Counted from the first letter of the stretch, positions 43,861-53,357 are shown. The stretch: DNA of 64,000 bases from Trichormus sp. NMC-1 (GCF_001858025.1 NZ_LZQD01000007.1:159879-223878); one strand, 5' to 3'. Notes: generated by a model not told the origin, from the letters alone. A program made the numbers and translations.

Positions 43861-45048
43861 ATGAAAATATTACATATTGTTCCCTCGATTTCTTTAATTT
43901 ATGGTGGTCCTAGTCAAATGGTATTAGGGTTAGCCCCAGCGTTGGCTGCATCAGGTGAAGAGGTTACAATCATCACAACAGATAGTAATGGCGATTCTGG
44001 TCAAAAAGCTCTTGACGTGCCTTTAAATCGCCCTATAAAGCAAGATGGTTATGAAATCATTTACTTTCGTTGTGCGCCATTTCGCAGATATAAGTTTTCT
44101 CTGGATTTATTAAAATGGTTAATAAGTCACGCTAACGAGTTTGATATTGCCCATATTCATGCTTTATTTTCTCCTGTTAGTAGTGCGTCAGCAGTAATTT
44201 GTCGTCAACAAAATTTACCTTATATTTTACGTCCTTTAGGAACTCTTGATCCTGCTGATTTACAAAAGAAAAAACAATTAAAACAGCTTTATGTTGAATT
44301 GATAGAACGTCGTAATTTAGCGGGTGCAGCAGCAGTTCATTTTACTAGTGAACAAGAAGCGAAAATATCAGCAAGATTTGGCGTACAAACAAAAGATTTA
44401 GTGATTCCTTTGGGTGTTATTCCGCCGCCAATAAATACCGAGGAGGTGTGGAGTAAGCTTGGTATTCCTAGTGATAAACCTGTGGTTTTATTTATGTCCC
44501 GCATTGACCCCAAAAAGGGTTTAGATTTATTACTTCCCGCATTAGAAAAATTATTAAATGATGGTTTGCAATTTCACTTTGTTTTAGCGGGAACAAATCC
44601 CCAAGATCCAAATTATGAAGCTAAAATTCAATCGCAAATTGAAAATTCACCATTAAAGGCACACACAACAATTACAGGTTTTGTCACTGGAAAAGTCAAA
44701 ACTACTTTATTAAAAGCTGCGAATTTATTTGTTTTACCTTCTTACTATGAAAATTTTGGAATTGCGGTAGCTGAAGCAATGGTAGCGGGAACACCTGTGG
44801 TAATCTCTGACCAAGTGCATATATATCAGCAGGTGATCGATAGTGAGTCTGGTTGGGTGGGGAAAACTCATGTAAAATCACTGGTGGAGTTGTTAAAAGC
44901 AGCCTTGTTAAATCCCCAAGAATGCCAGAGACGGGGGGTAAATGCCCAAAAATACGCTTTACAAAATTTTAGCTGGGATGCGATCGCACAGCAAATGATT
45001 CAAGCCTATCAAGAAATTGTGGTGTGTCAAAAAAATCCCCAAACTTAA
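43861..45048 (+). CDS. hpsP: Family 4 glycosyltransferase, HpsP-like
   Basis: A 395-residue GT-B protein: MKILHIVPSISLIYGGPSQM, the glycine-rich N-domain loop; VVLFMSRIDPKKGLDLLLPA donor loop near residue 203; and SYYENFGIAVAEAMVAGTPV with the ExxxGxx-type donor motif near 295. Starts 3 nt after the hpsO stop, so translationally linked. Last gene of the cluster; the peroxiredoxin follows after 101 bp. Confidence 0.75.
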   Translation: MKILHIVPSISLIYGGPSQMVLGLAPALAASGEEVTIITTDSNGDSGQKALDVPLNRPIKQDGYEIIYFRCAPFRRYKFSLDLLKWLISHANEFDIAHIHALFSPVSSASAVICRQQNLPYILRPLGTLDPADLQKKKQLKQLYVELIERRNLAGAAAVHFTSEQEAKISARFGVQTKDLVIPLGVIPPPINTEEVWSKLGIPSDKPVVLFMSRIDPKKGLDLLLPALEKLLNDGLQFHFVLAGTNPQDPNYEAKIQSQIENSPLKAHTTITGFVTGKVKTTLLKAANLFVLPSYYENFGIAVAEAMVAGTPVVISDQVHIYQQVIDSESGWVGKTHVKSLVELLKAALLNPQECQRRGVNAQKYALQNFSWDAIAQQMIQAYQEIVVCQKNPQT

Positions 45049-45149
45049 AATTTTGTTACAAACCTCGACAGCCCGATGGGATAATCGGTGTTTTATGGCA
45101 TTATTTCAAAGTAGAATATATATGTTTTTCTAACTACAGGGAATCTTGC

Positions 45150-45788
45150 ATGACTCTCCGTCTTGGTGATACAGTACCCAACTTTACTCAAGCCTCAACA
45201 CACGGTGATATTGATTTTTACGCATGGGCAGGTGATAGCTGGGTAGTGCTATTCTCCCACCCTGCTGACTTTACACCAGTTTGCACCACTGAATTAGGTA
45301 CAGTAGCTAAACTGAAACCAGAATTTGATAAACGCAACGTAAAAGCGATCGCACTCAGCGTCGATGATGTAGACTCCCATAATGGCTGGGTGGGAGATAT
45401 TGAAGAAACCCAAGGAACCGCCCTCAACTACCCCATTCTCGCAGACGCAGACAAAAAGGTTTCCGACCTTTATGACATGATTCACCCCAACGCAGCTGCA
45501 AACATCACAGTGCGTTCCGTCTTCGTTATTGACCCCAACAAAAAACTGCGTCTTAGCTTTACCTACCCCCCCAGCACCGGACGCAACTTTGATGAACTAT
45601 TGCGAGTAATTGACTCTCTGCAATTAACTGATCATTACAGCGTTGCTACTCCCGCTGACTGGAAAGATGGAGAAGACTGCGTAATTGTTCCATCATTAAA
45701 AGATCCCGAAATCCTCAAAGAGAAATTCCCCAAAGGTTACAAAGAAATCAAACCTTATTTACGCATGACACCCCAACCTAACAAATAA
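45150..45788 (+). CDS. 1-Cys peroxiredoxin (Prx6 type)
   Basis: A 212-residue protein from ATG 45150 (MTLRLGDTVPNFTQASTHGD). The peroxidatic cysteine lies in HPADFTPVCTTELG near residue 47; the arginine of the active site is in ITVRSVFVIDPNKKLRLS; C-terminal TPADWKDGEDCVIVPSLKD is typical of the 1-Cys group. It reduces hydroperoxides using thioredoxin or glutathione. Starts with an ATG rather than the upstream in-frame codons because the family begins here. It follows the hps genes but is functionally unrelated. Confidence 0.93.
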   Translation: MTLRLGDTVPNFTQASTHGDIDFYAWAGDSWVVLFSHPADFTPVCTTELGTVAKLKPEFDKRNVKAIALSVDDVDSHNGWVGDIEETQGTALNYPILADADKKVSDLYDMIHPNAAANITVRSVFVIDPNKKLRLSFTYPPSTGRNFDELLRVIDSLQLTDHYSVATPADWKDGEDCVIVPSLKDPEILKEKFPKGYKEIKPYLRMTPQPNK

Positions 45789-45813
45789 TTTCCAGTAACA
45801 TCAACATTCTTCG

Positions 45814-45848
45814 TAGGGTGGGTTAGCGACAGCGTAACCCACCATTTT
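45814..45848. repeat. Interspersed inverted repeat after the peroxiredoxin gene
   Basis: TAGGGTGGGTTAGCGACAGC and GTAACCCACCATTTTTT form a hairpin (GGTGGGTTA/TAACCCACC) followed by T-rich sequence. A common Nostocales repeat, here able to act as a terminator. Confidence 0.6.
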
Positions 45849-46010
45849 TTATATATAGCGATTTTCATCAGAAAACCTGTAGGAACGGGCTTTCCGCACC
45901 CTCAATTGTCTCGATTGTATTGCATCTCACCGAGAACCGCTATATAGTCACAAACCTTTCGTAGCGATATAATAAAGTCATTTAGGTAAGCAAATATGGA
46001 GGAAATCACC

Positions 46011-46589
46011 ATGCTATCATCCCCCTTAATATTGCAAATGCCGTCATCAATGACAGACGAACAATTTTTTGAATTCTGTCAGGTAAACCGTGACTTACGC
46101 ATTGAAAGAAATAGATTTGGAGAAATATCAATTATGTCACCGACAGGTTCAGAAACAGGAAATCGAGAAGGTAATATATTTGGACAATTGTGGGTATGGT
46201 CAGAAAAAGATGGTACAGGTATCACTTTTACTTCCAGCACAGGTTTTAAACTCTCCACAGGTGCAGAACGTTCTCCTGATGCTGCTTGGATAAAATTAGC
46301 AAGATGGAATACACTCACACCAGAACAACAAAAAAAGTTTGCACCCATATGTCCTGATTTTGTCATCGAATTAAGATCAGCTTCTGATAACCTGCAACCG
46401 TTAAAAGACAAAATGACCGAATATATGCAGGAACCAGGAATACAATTAGGCTTATTAATTGATCGCAAAAATCGCCAAGTTTATATTTATCGTCCTGGAC
46501 AAACAGAAGAATGTTTAGAAAATCCTGATACTGTTAGCTGTGATCCTATTTTACCTGGATTTGTTTTGAATATGAGTAAAATTTGGTAA
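46011..46589 (+). CDS. Uma2 family (DUF820) putative endonuclease
   Basis: A 192-residue protein; ATG 46011 is chosen because GGAGG at 45998-46002 is ideally spaced, rather than ATG 45996. Restriction-fold motifs: SSTGFKLSTGAERSPDAAWI (D of PD) and FAPICPDFVIELRSASDNLQ (E-x-R/K variant), with MTEYMQEPGIQLGLLIDRKN. Uma2 proteins are very numerous in cyanobacteria and their activity is unproven. Followed 38 bp later by another Uma2 gene on the same strand. Confidence 0.85.
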   Translation: MLSSPLILQMPSSMTDEQFFEFCQVNRDLRIERNRFGEISIMSPTGSETGNREGNIFGQLWVWSEKDGTGITFTSSTGFKLSTGAERSPDAAWIKLARWNTLTPEQQKKFAPICPDFVIELRSASDNLQPLKDKMTEYMQEPGIQLGLLIDRKNRQVYIYRPGQTEECLENPDTVSCDPILPGFVLNMSKIW

Positions 46590-46627
46590 ATATAAAATTC
46601 ATAATAATTCATCAAGGATAAAAAACT

Positions 46628-47197
46628 ATGCAATCTCCTCTAAATTTCCTTAGCGTTCAAGAATACTTTGAAGCCGAGAAATCCAGCGATATTCGTCATG
46701 AATACATAGCCGGACAAGTCTTTGCAATGGCAGGTGCTAGTGAAGAACACAACCTCATTGCTACTAACATTATTGCCATCTTACGTCCTCATTTGCGTGG
46801 AAGTTCTTGTCGTGCTTTCGTGTCAGACATGAAAGTTAACGTCCAAGTAAAAAACGCCGACATATTTTATTATCCTGATATTTTAGTTACCTGCGACACC
46901 GAAGATAAAGAAAGGTATTTTAAAACTCGTCCTAATCTAATTATAGAAGTATTATCTGACTCAACTGCAACCACAGATAAACGAGAAAAACGCATCAATT
47001 ATCAAACCCTAGATAGCTTGCAAGAATATGTGTTAATTTACCAAAATCAAATCAAAGTAGAAGTTTATCGTCGAGAAATTTCAGGAAATTGGTCAATGGT
47101 AGTTTTGGGTAAAGATGATAAATTGCGTTTAGATTCTGTTGGGTTAAATTTAACAATGGAAGATATTTATGAAGATGTTAATATAATTCGTAATTAG
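46628..47197 (+). CDS. Uma2 family (DUF820) putative endonuclease
   Basis: A 189-residue protein with FLSVQEYFEAEKSSDIRHEY, IAGQVFAMAGASEEHNLIAT, DIFYYPDILVTCDTEDKERY and RPNLIIEVLSDSTATTDKRE, a more canonical Uma2 with PD...E-x-L pattern. Distinct from the neighbouring copy, so not a recent duplication. Possibly co-transcribed with it. Biochemical function untested. Confidence 0.87.
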   Translation: MQSPLNFLSVQEYFEAEKSSDIRHEYIAGQVFAMAGASEEHNLIATNIIAILRPHLRGSSCRAFVSDMKVNVQVKNADIFYYPDILVTCDTEDKERYFKTRPNLIIEVLSDSTATTDKREKRINYQTLDSLQEYVLIYQNQIKVEVYRREISGNWSMVVLGKDDKLRLDSVGLNLTMEDIYEDVNIIRN

Positions 47198-47287
47198 ATA
47201 AAATTTATGAGTTAATATGGGTAGGGGTTTAGCATTGCTAAACCCCTACAAACATGAAATATATACATGATTTTAATATACATTTGA

Positions 47288-47512
47288 TTAATCAATATTT
47301 CCTATTTTAGCTTTTTCCACTTTCTCAATTTGCTTGGGTGCTTCCATTTCGTTGAATAGTCGGATAGCTTCGTTAAAGTTGCTGTTGCTGTTTTCGGTTT
47401 CCCCCATTTTTTGATATGTTAAACCTAGTTGGTAGTATGCTTCTGCTAAATCACATTTAGCACCGATTTCATCTAATATTTCGATTGATTGTAAATGATG
47501 GGAAAGTGCTAT
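47288..47512 (-). pseudogene. C-terminal remnant of a tetratricopeptide-repeat protein
   Basis: A minus-strand frame reads ALSHHLQSIEILDEIGAKCD, LAEAYYQLGLTYQKMGE and then RLFNEMEAPKQIEKVEKAKI before a stop at 47288-47290. This is TPR sequence of the kind found at the C-terminus of cyanobacterial sensor proteins, but an in-frame TGA immediately precedes it at 47513-47515 and no start exists. It directly follows the J-domain dynamin gene and is a decayed fragment, probably left by rearrangement. Confidence 0.75.
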
Positions 47513-47519
47513 TCATGTA

Positions 47520-49694
47520 TTATAATTCCGCTAAAATATTATAAGCATCATTAATTAACCGCATCTTCTCCTGTGTTTGTTTTTGCATTTGTGGTTGATT
47601 CACAAATAAATCAGGATGCCATTTTTTCACTAAAGTCTTATAAGCTTGTTTCACTTCATCAAAAGAAGCAGTCGGTTGTAACCCTAAAATTTTATAAGCG
47701 CGAACAATTTTATCTATCTCAGCTTGTTTTTTTGGCGGATTTTGTGGTTTCTGATTTGTACCCGGTGATTTCATATTAGCTTTTATTTGCGCTATTTCTT
47801 GATCAAGTTCCCAATTCCGAAATTTCGCTTCTACCTCTGCGGGGTTTGGTGGTGGAGGTGGTGGAGTATAAACCTGTTGACGCAGAGGTTCTACCTTTGT
47901 TTGAGTATTCCGAGGAGTATTTTCTGTTGGAGGTGTATAAACTTGTTGTTTTGGTGGTTGAGGACTTGCAGATTTAGGTTTATCTTGATAAGGTTGATAT
48001 TTAGTTGAGATATTCGCTTTCTTTAACTCTGCCAACAACTGATTAAATTCATTTTGAAACTTTTGTAAATCTTCCCTTTGTTGAGTAATTTCTACTGGTT
48101 CTTTACTCGCTTCAAAGTAAATTACTTTAGCAGCTTTTTGTTCATATTCAGCCAAGATAGATAAACCCTGACTACTAAAACGTGATAAATAATTTTCAGC
48201 CGCAGCTATACAAATTTTAGCAACTTGTTGATTATAAGAATCTTTAGTTGATTGTTCATCTTGTTTTTGCAAGTTTTTATTTAATAAATAAGAAATACTC
48301 CCAACCACAGCAGCACCTACTGGCCCACCCAACAACCAACCAATACCACCTCCAACAGCTAGAGAACCAGGTTCACTTAAATCATTTGTATTAAGATTAG
48401 TTTGTTTTTCAGGTAAAGTTAATTGAGGTGCATTAGGAAAGGGAATTTTTAAATCTTCTGGACGTTCTGATTTGAAAAAATCATAAGCTTGATACAACCA
48501 TTTAATTACAGAGTTTTGTAATTCTGTCAAGTCTTTTTTAAAAGTTCCTGTTTGCCAAGATTGCAAATTATTTTCAGCTAGTGCAACTGCAATGTCAGCT
48601 TGATATTTGGCTAATAGATTAGGTAAAGATAACCAACTTTCTAATTCATAAATGCTGGTTTTAAAACCTTGATAAATTAGATTTTGAGCTTTTTGTTTAA
48701 TTTCTATTCGGGCATTTTCTTTATCATCAAAAATTTTAATTTCTTGAGAACATTTATAAATTTTATCAACTAATAAAGTTTGCAGTTGAGAAGATACAGC
48801 TTGCACTCTTGGTAAACGCACATTACCGGAATTTTGCTGTAAAATCCCAACTAGATTTTGTAAAGCAGTTTCAAAAGCAGCTAAACCGCTACTATTCGCA
48901 AGCGCAACATCACCTTTTAATCTCGCGCGTAAAGCAGGTAAAGCATCAACTCGATATAAATTACTAAAACCTGGAGGTAAATCAGCGCGGAAACTTTCAG
49001 CTACAAATAGTAAACGATTTTGGACTTGTTTTTGTTCTTCCGGTTCGAGTAAATTCAGAAAATTCGCTACAAAAATAACTGTTTTAATATTTCTATCTAA
49101 TAACCAATCGCGGAGATTTTCTCTTTCTCCTAAAGTCATTAGTTTCCGCGCATCTAATAATTGAATGACTAAATCTGTACCTAATAATCTATCTTTGACT
49201 AAAATATCCTGTGCTTCTCTATCATTAGTTCCTGGTAAATCAATAAATTCTATTCCCGTTTCTAAAAAAGGATGGGGACAAAAAACTTCAACAGAAGCAA
49301 CATCTTTTCGCATCTGTCTATTACCATCTAAAACCGCAAATTGTTGTAACACTTCTGTTCCACTACGATAGATTTCTGTACCATCTACTAACATAATCCG
49401 AGTGCGGACAGTTGTACCATATTTAACAGTAATTGCTGCACCTGTTGTGGGAATTAAATCAATAGGTAAAGTCCGATTTCCTAACATCGCATTTAGCAAT
49501 GTTGATTTACCATGATTAAAAGGACCAAATACCGCAATCTGGAAATTAGGATTAGCTAAATAATCACAAAGAGAAGTTACATCTTGATGTAGTTGTGAAT
49601 TCCGCTCTAAATTCAATACTTTACAGGTAGATTTTAGAGCATTAATTAATTCGCTATAATCTTGATATTTTTGTTCCATGATGTTATTTGTCAT
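47520..49694 (-). CDS. Dynamin-like GTPase with C-terminal J domain
   Basis: A 724-residue protein. GTPase domain about residues 50-300: G1 AVFGPFNHGKSTLLNAMLGN, G2 threonine in PTTGAAITVKYG, G3 IEFIDLPGTNDREAQ; the usual N/TKxD is not evident (FVANFLNLL). Helical stalk 300-560 contains a glycine/valine-rich hydrophobic hairpin (GIGWLLGGPVGAAVVGSISY) like dynamin-like membrane insertion tips. A proline/glutamine linker precedes a J domain at about 665-724 with the HPD motif (YKTLVKKWHPDLF). J domains stimulate Hsp70 (DnaK), so this protein may couple membrane remodelling to chaperone recruitment. Downstream gene of the dynamin operon. Confidence 0.85.
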   Translation of the reverse strand: MTNNIMEQKYQDYSELINALKSTCKVLNLERNSQLHQDVTSLCDYLANPNFQIAVFGPFNHGKSTLLNAMLGNRTLPIDLIPTTGAAITVKYGTTVRTRIMLVDGTEIYRSGTEVLQQFAVLDGNRQMRKDVASVEVFCPHPFLETGIEFIDLPGTNDREAQDILVKDRLLGTDLVIQLLDARKLMTLGERENLRDWLLDRNIKTVIFVANFLNLLEPEEQKQVQNRLLFVAESFRADLPPGFSNLYRVDALPALRARLKGDVALANSSGLAAFETALQNLVGILQQNSGNVRLPRVQAVSSQLQTLLVDKIYKCSQEIKIFDDKENARIEIKQKAQNLIYQGFKTSIYELESWLSLPNLLAKYQADIAVALAENNLQSWQTGTFKKDLTELQNSVIKWLYQAYDFFKSERPEDLKIPFPNAPQLTLPEKQTNLNTNDLSEPGSLAVGGGIGWLLGGPVGAAVVGSISYLLNKNLQKQDEQSTKDSYNQQVAKICIAAAENYLSRFSSQGLSILAEYEQKAAKVIYFEASKEPVEITQQREDLQKFQNEFNQLLAELKKANISTKYQPYQDKPKSASPQPPKQQVYTPPTENTPRNTQTKVEPLRQQVYTPPPPPPNPAEVEAKFRNWELDQEIAQIKANMKSPGTNQKPQNPPKKQAEIDKIVRAYKILGLQPTASFDEVKQAYKTLVKKWHPDLFVNQPQMQKQTQEKMRLINDAYNILAEL

Positions 49695-49708
49695 TTAGTT
49701 AAACACCC

Positions 49709-49741
49709 AGATCCCCGACTTCTTAAAGAAGTCGGGGATCT
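49709..49741. repeat. Palindrome sharing the MITE terminal repeat
   Basis: AGATCCCCGACTTCTT, one base, AAGAAGTCGGGGATCT: the same terminal inverted repeat as the MITE copies at 30539 and 30894 but with the centre deleted, leaving a 33-bp hairpin between the two dynamin genes. It may attenuate transcription into the J-domain gene or stabilise the upstream mRNA. Confidence 0.75.
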
Positions 49742-49747
49742 TTTATT

Positions 49748-51829
49748 TTAGCTATAATAAGCTAATAGATTACTGTAAGCAGCTTCAATTTTTTGCAATT
49801 GTTCGATGATATTCTCCTGTAAATTCTTAAACCGTTTAAATTCACTTTCTCGATTAATTTCCCGTGTTTTTTTCTGTTGGAGAAGATTATCTAATTCCGA
49901 TTTACGAGAAGTAATATCATCATTTATGCGCTGACTTACTTCTTTTTCGTAAGTATTAAAACACTCTTTCACTGCATCGTAAACAATGGGAGTTTGTTCA
50001 TTTGCTACTTGAGGAAGATATTTTACCAACTCTTTTTTCGCAGTTTTTACTAACTCTTTTCTTGCTTGATCTGCTTGTAAAATTCCTACTCCCAAACCTA
50101 ACAAAGCAAAGCCAATAGGACCAAGAAAAATACCTGTCACTGCTGTAATCATCCCCCCCACACCAATGACAGTGAAGTAGTTCAAGAGGATGTTTTTCCA
50201 ATCAAAACCCGCACTAGCTAAAGCTACACCTGCTAAGTTACCTCTAGATAAAGATAACAAACCCATTGCCCATTTTGCCCAGCCAGGAGAGTCATCATCT
50301 TCTGTGGTAGAATAGGCGTTAACATTCACTTTTTGTCCAGTTAATTTTTCGTTAATTTGGTTGGTAACTTGATTGTAAGAAGCACCATATTGTGCAGCGG
50401 AATTAGATAATTCTCTAAACCCTGCATTCATGTCTTTTTCAGCAGTTAAAGTCCAAGCTGAAAATTTATCTGTGATATATTGTTCAAAGGCTTTTTGGAG
50501 TGCGATGTTAAAAGCGTCTCGTTTTCCACTACTTAAGAAATCAAGCAAATTCAATTCTGGTTGATAACGCAAGAAATCATTTTCAAAGTTATTACCTAAG
50601 TTTAAAACGTAGCTGCGAAAAGATTCTGATATTCCTCGCGCTTGAGAGTCTCTGGTATTGATAATTTCTTTTTGGAATTGATCACGGATACTATTGAGTT
50701 TGGTAAATTCAGGTTCAACCGAATCAATCCGTTTTTTCAATTCATCTACATCTTGATCAAGTAAAGGAATCCGTCTGTCAATCGCTTCGTAAGTATGGTT
50801 TACAGCTTGTCTAGCTAAGGTTCTGACTTGACGCAATTCTGCGATCGCTCTTTCCCTCGTCAGAAACGTATTTAACGCCCCCATAAACTCAGGAAAGCCA
50901 GTTTTACTTAAATCAGCTTGGGGATTTTTTAATCTGCGTCTCAGTGCTTGAATTGAAGAAAGTTCAAACACTCTTTCATCGTAGATATCTTGTCCATCTA
51001 CAGAACAATATTCAGCTAAATTGGCTTTAAATACTTGTCGAAGTCTAGTTTCTGCTGCTGTCAATTCATCAATATCATCAGGATCAATTAATGATTCTTT
51101 CACCTGATCCCAAGCATTAACTAAAAAGAAAACTGATAAACCTCGTCCTTTGATATAATTCTCTAAGTAACGTCTTTCCCCTAAAGTACAAGGTTGTGAA
51201 GCCCGCATCACAAATAAAATTGCATGACAGTTATTCACATATCCTAAAGATAACTCATTTCGGGCTTCTGTGTCATTCAAACCAGGACTATCAACAATTT
51301 CAATCCCCTTTTCTAGTAAAGTTAAAGGATACTCAACAACTGCATAATCAACATCAGGAAATGCTTGTTTTTGTTCCTGTTCTAACTTCTTCGCTTCTGC
51401 CGGATCAATGGTATATTTATATTTAAAGGTTTGAAAGTCTAGCTGTTGCGGACTTTTGCCATCATTGAAATGAATAGTAACTTTCTTTTCTGCTCCATAG
51501 CGTAAAATTGTTAATACTGCTGTGCAGGGATTTACGTCACTGGGTAATAAATTCTCACCAATTAAAGCATTGAGAAACGTACTTTTACCCCGTTTCATAT
51601 CGCCTAAAACCAACAGCCGAAAGACACCATTTCTGAGATTTTTACTAGCGGCTGTAATGTCTTCAATATCTCTGATTAAACTTAACTTACCAGAAGAAGT
51701 ATCTCCAGCTAATTCGGCTTGATTAATAGTATCGGCGATTCTACTTAAACAAATAGAAATCTCAGATCGAACTTGAGAAACCCGTTCTAAATCATTGATA
51801 AATTGGTCAGTTCCAACTTGATAATTCAT
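49748..51829 (-). CDS. Bacterial dynamin-like protein (BDLP1 type)
   Basis: A 693-residue protein, the same length as Nostoc punctiforme BDLP1, whose structure is known, and closely similar by memory: G1 LVLGDMKRGKSTFLNALIGE near residue 75, G2 in NPCTAVLTILRYG, G3 IEIVDSPGLNDTEARNE and NAWDQVKESLIDPDD. The neck and trunk helices enclose a hydrophobic paddle near residues 565-595 (YFTVIGVGGMITAVTGIFLG, PIGFALLGLGVG) that inserts into lipid. The protein tubulates membranes upon GTP binding. Middle gene of the operon, 12 nt after a small membrane protein gene and 53 bp before the J-domain dynamin. Confidence 0.93.
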   Translation of the reverse strand: MNYQVGTDQFINDLERVSQVRSEISICLSRIADTINQAELAGDTSSGKLSLIRDIEDITAASKNLRNGVFRLLVLGDMKRGKSTFLNALIGENLLPSDVNPCTAVLTILRYGAEKKVTIHFNDGKSPQQLDFQTFKYKYTIDPAEAKKLEQEQKQAFPDVDYAVVEYPLTLLEKGIEIVDSPGLNDTEARNELSLGYVNNCHAILFVMRASQPCTLGERRYLENYIKGRGLSVFFLVNAWDQVKESLIDPDDIDELTAAETRLRQVFKANLAEYCSVDGQDIYDERVFELSSIQALRRRLKNPQADLSKTGFPEFMGALNTFLTRERAIAELRQVRTLARQAVNHTYEAIDRRIPLLDQDVDELKKRIDSVEPEFTKLNSIRDQFQKEIINTRDSQARGISESFRSYVLNLGNNFENDFLRYQPELNLLDFLSSGKRDAFNIALQKAFEQYITDKFSAWTLTAEKDMNAGFRELSNSAAQYGASYNQVTNQINEKLTGQKVNVNAYSTTEDDDSPGWAKWAMGLLSLSRGNLAGVALASAGFDWKNILLNYFTVIGVGGMITAVTGIFLGPIGFALLGLGVGILQADQARKELVKTAKKELVKYLPQVANEQTPIVYDAVKECFNTYEKEVSQRINDDITSRKSELDNLLQQKKTREINRESEFKRFKNLQENIIEQLQKIEAAYSNLLAYYS

Positions 51830-51841
51830 GGTGATGACACT

Positions 51842-52147
51842 TTATTTAGAGTTCTTAATTTTCGATTCCCAGAAAAGCTTGTAAGTCAGAAAAGCCAAAG
51901 CCCCAAAAATAACAACTCCCGCTAAAACTGAGGCTACTCGCACTGCAACCAAAGCTGCAACAGCCAAGCCAAAAAATTTCCCAGCGAGAATTACTTTTTT
52001 TAGCCAAGGTTTTTGAGATTGTTCTGGTTGATGTTTCTGAGTTTTATAGAAAGGTGCATCAATAGCATGGATTTGATCGTCCATTTCTCTCAGTCGCTTT
52101 TCTACCTGACGTTGAATGTCTTGATTATGTTCATCGGGAGATTTCAT
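51842..52147 (-). CDS. Small membrane protein upstream of the dynamin operon
   Basis: A 101-residue protein: charged N-terminal half (DEHNQDIQRQVEKRLREMDD, KTQKHQPEQSQKPWLKKV) then one long or two short membrane segments at about 50-92 (GLAVAALVAVRVASVLAGVV, IFGALAFLTYKLFW). First gene of the dynamin operon with a 12-bp gap to it. It may be a membrane partner or recruitment factor, but no family is recognised. Confidence 0.65.
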   Translation of the reverse strand: MKSPDEHNQDIQRQVEKRLREMDDQIHAIDAPFYKTQKHQPEQSQKPWLKKVILAGKFFGLAVAALVAVRVASVLAGVVIFGALAFLTYKLFWESKIKNSK

Positions 52148-52369
52148 CCGCGTCCACCTTGTTTAGGACATTATTTAGTATATTGTATGGTAATTTACCC
52201 CAGGAATTGAAATTACTGTAATAAATAAACAAGGTAATATTACCATTACTGTATCTAGTTTAGATTCAATCTTTTGTACTTGCTTTTCGGAAATTGTCGA
52301 TAAAAATATCGCCATAGGATGGAGATTAAATGTCAGAATTTGATAGCGAAGAACTCAGGTAGATTCAAC

Positions 52370-53344
52370 ATGGATATCAAAAATGGATTTGTCGGTACAA
52401 TTGGTAACACGCCACTAATTCGCTTAAACAGTTTTAGTGAAGAAACCGGTTGTGAAATCTTGGCTAAAGCAGAATTTCTCAACCCTGGTGGTTCTGTTAA
52501 AGATCGCGCAGCACTGTACATTATCGAAGATGCAGAAAAAAAAGGACTTCTCAAACCTGGTGGCACAGTAGTAGAAGGAACTGCGGGGAATACGGGTATT
52601 GGATTAGCGCATATCTGCAACGCTAAAGGTTACAAATGCTTGATTATTATTCCCAATACCCAATCCCAAGAAAAAATAGACGCTTTGACTACCTTGGGTG
52701 CAGAAGTTCGTCCTGTTCCGGCTGTACCTTACAAAGATCCTAATAATTACGTCAAACTATCTGGTAGAATTGCGGCGGAAATGGAAAACGCAATTTGGGC
52801 AAATCAGTTTGATAATTTAGCAAATCGTCTCGCCCATTATGAAACCACCGGTAGAGAAATTTGGCAACAGACCAACGGTAAAATAGATAGTTGGGTAGCG
52901 GCAACTGGTACGGGTGGTACTTATGCTGGTGTAGCAATGTACCTGAAAAAGCAAAATCCGGCGGTTAAATGTGTTGTTGCTGACCCATTGGGTAGCGGAC
53001 TATACAGCTATATCAAAACTGGCGAAATCAAAATGGAAGGTAATTCCATTACTGAAGGTATCGGAAATAGTCGCATTACAGCCAATATGGAAGGCGCACC
53101 TATTGATGATGCCATGCAAATTGATGATCCAGAAGCGTTACGTGTTGTTTATCAACTATTAAGAAAAGATGGTTTATTAATGGGTGGTTCCACGGGAATT
53201 AATGTGGGTGCAGCTGTGGCTTTAGCCAAACAATTAGGCCCAGGACATACTATTGTCACTATTTTGTGTGACAGTGGTTCTCGCTATCAATCACGGATAT
53301 TTAATAGTGAATGGTTAGCGAGTAAAGGATTGGTTATCAATTAG
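52370..53344 (+). CDS. cysK: Cysteine synthase (O-acetylserine sulfhydrylase)
   Basis: A 324-residue protein from ATG 52370, with PLP-lysine motif [20 protein letters not shown] near residue 39-58, [38 protein letters not shown] (phosphate loop) and [19 protein letters not shown]. It makes cysteine from O-acetylserine and sulfide. Start chosen at [19 protein letters not shown], the family start; an upstream in-frame codon at 52319 is rejected. CysK versus CysM cannot be settled by eye. Confidence 0.9.
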   Translation: MDIKNGFVGTIGNTPLIRLNSFSEETGCEILAKAEFLNPGGSVKDRAALYIIEDAEKKGLLKPGGTVVEGTAGNTGIGLAHICNAKGYKCLIIIPNTQSQEKIDALTTLGAEVRPVPAVPYKDPNNYVKLSGRIAAEMENAIWANQFDNLANRLAHYETTGREIWQQTNGKIDSWVAATGTGGTYAGVAMYLKKQNPAVKCVVADPLGSGLYSYIKTGEIKMEGNSITEGIGNSRITANMEGAPIDDAMQIDDPEALRVVYQLLRKDGLLMGGSTGINVGAAVALAKQLGPGHTIVTILCDSGSRYQSRIFNSEWLASKGLVIN

Positions 53345-53357
53345 AAGTTTTTTACCT

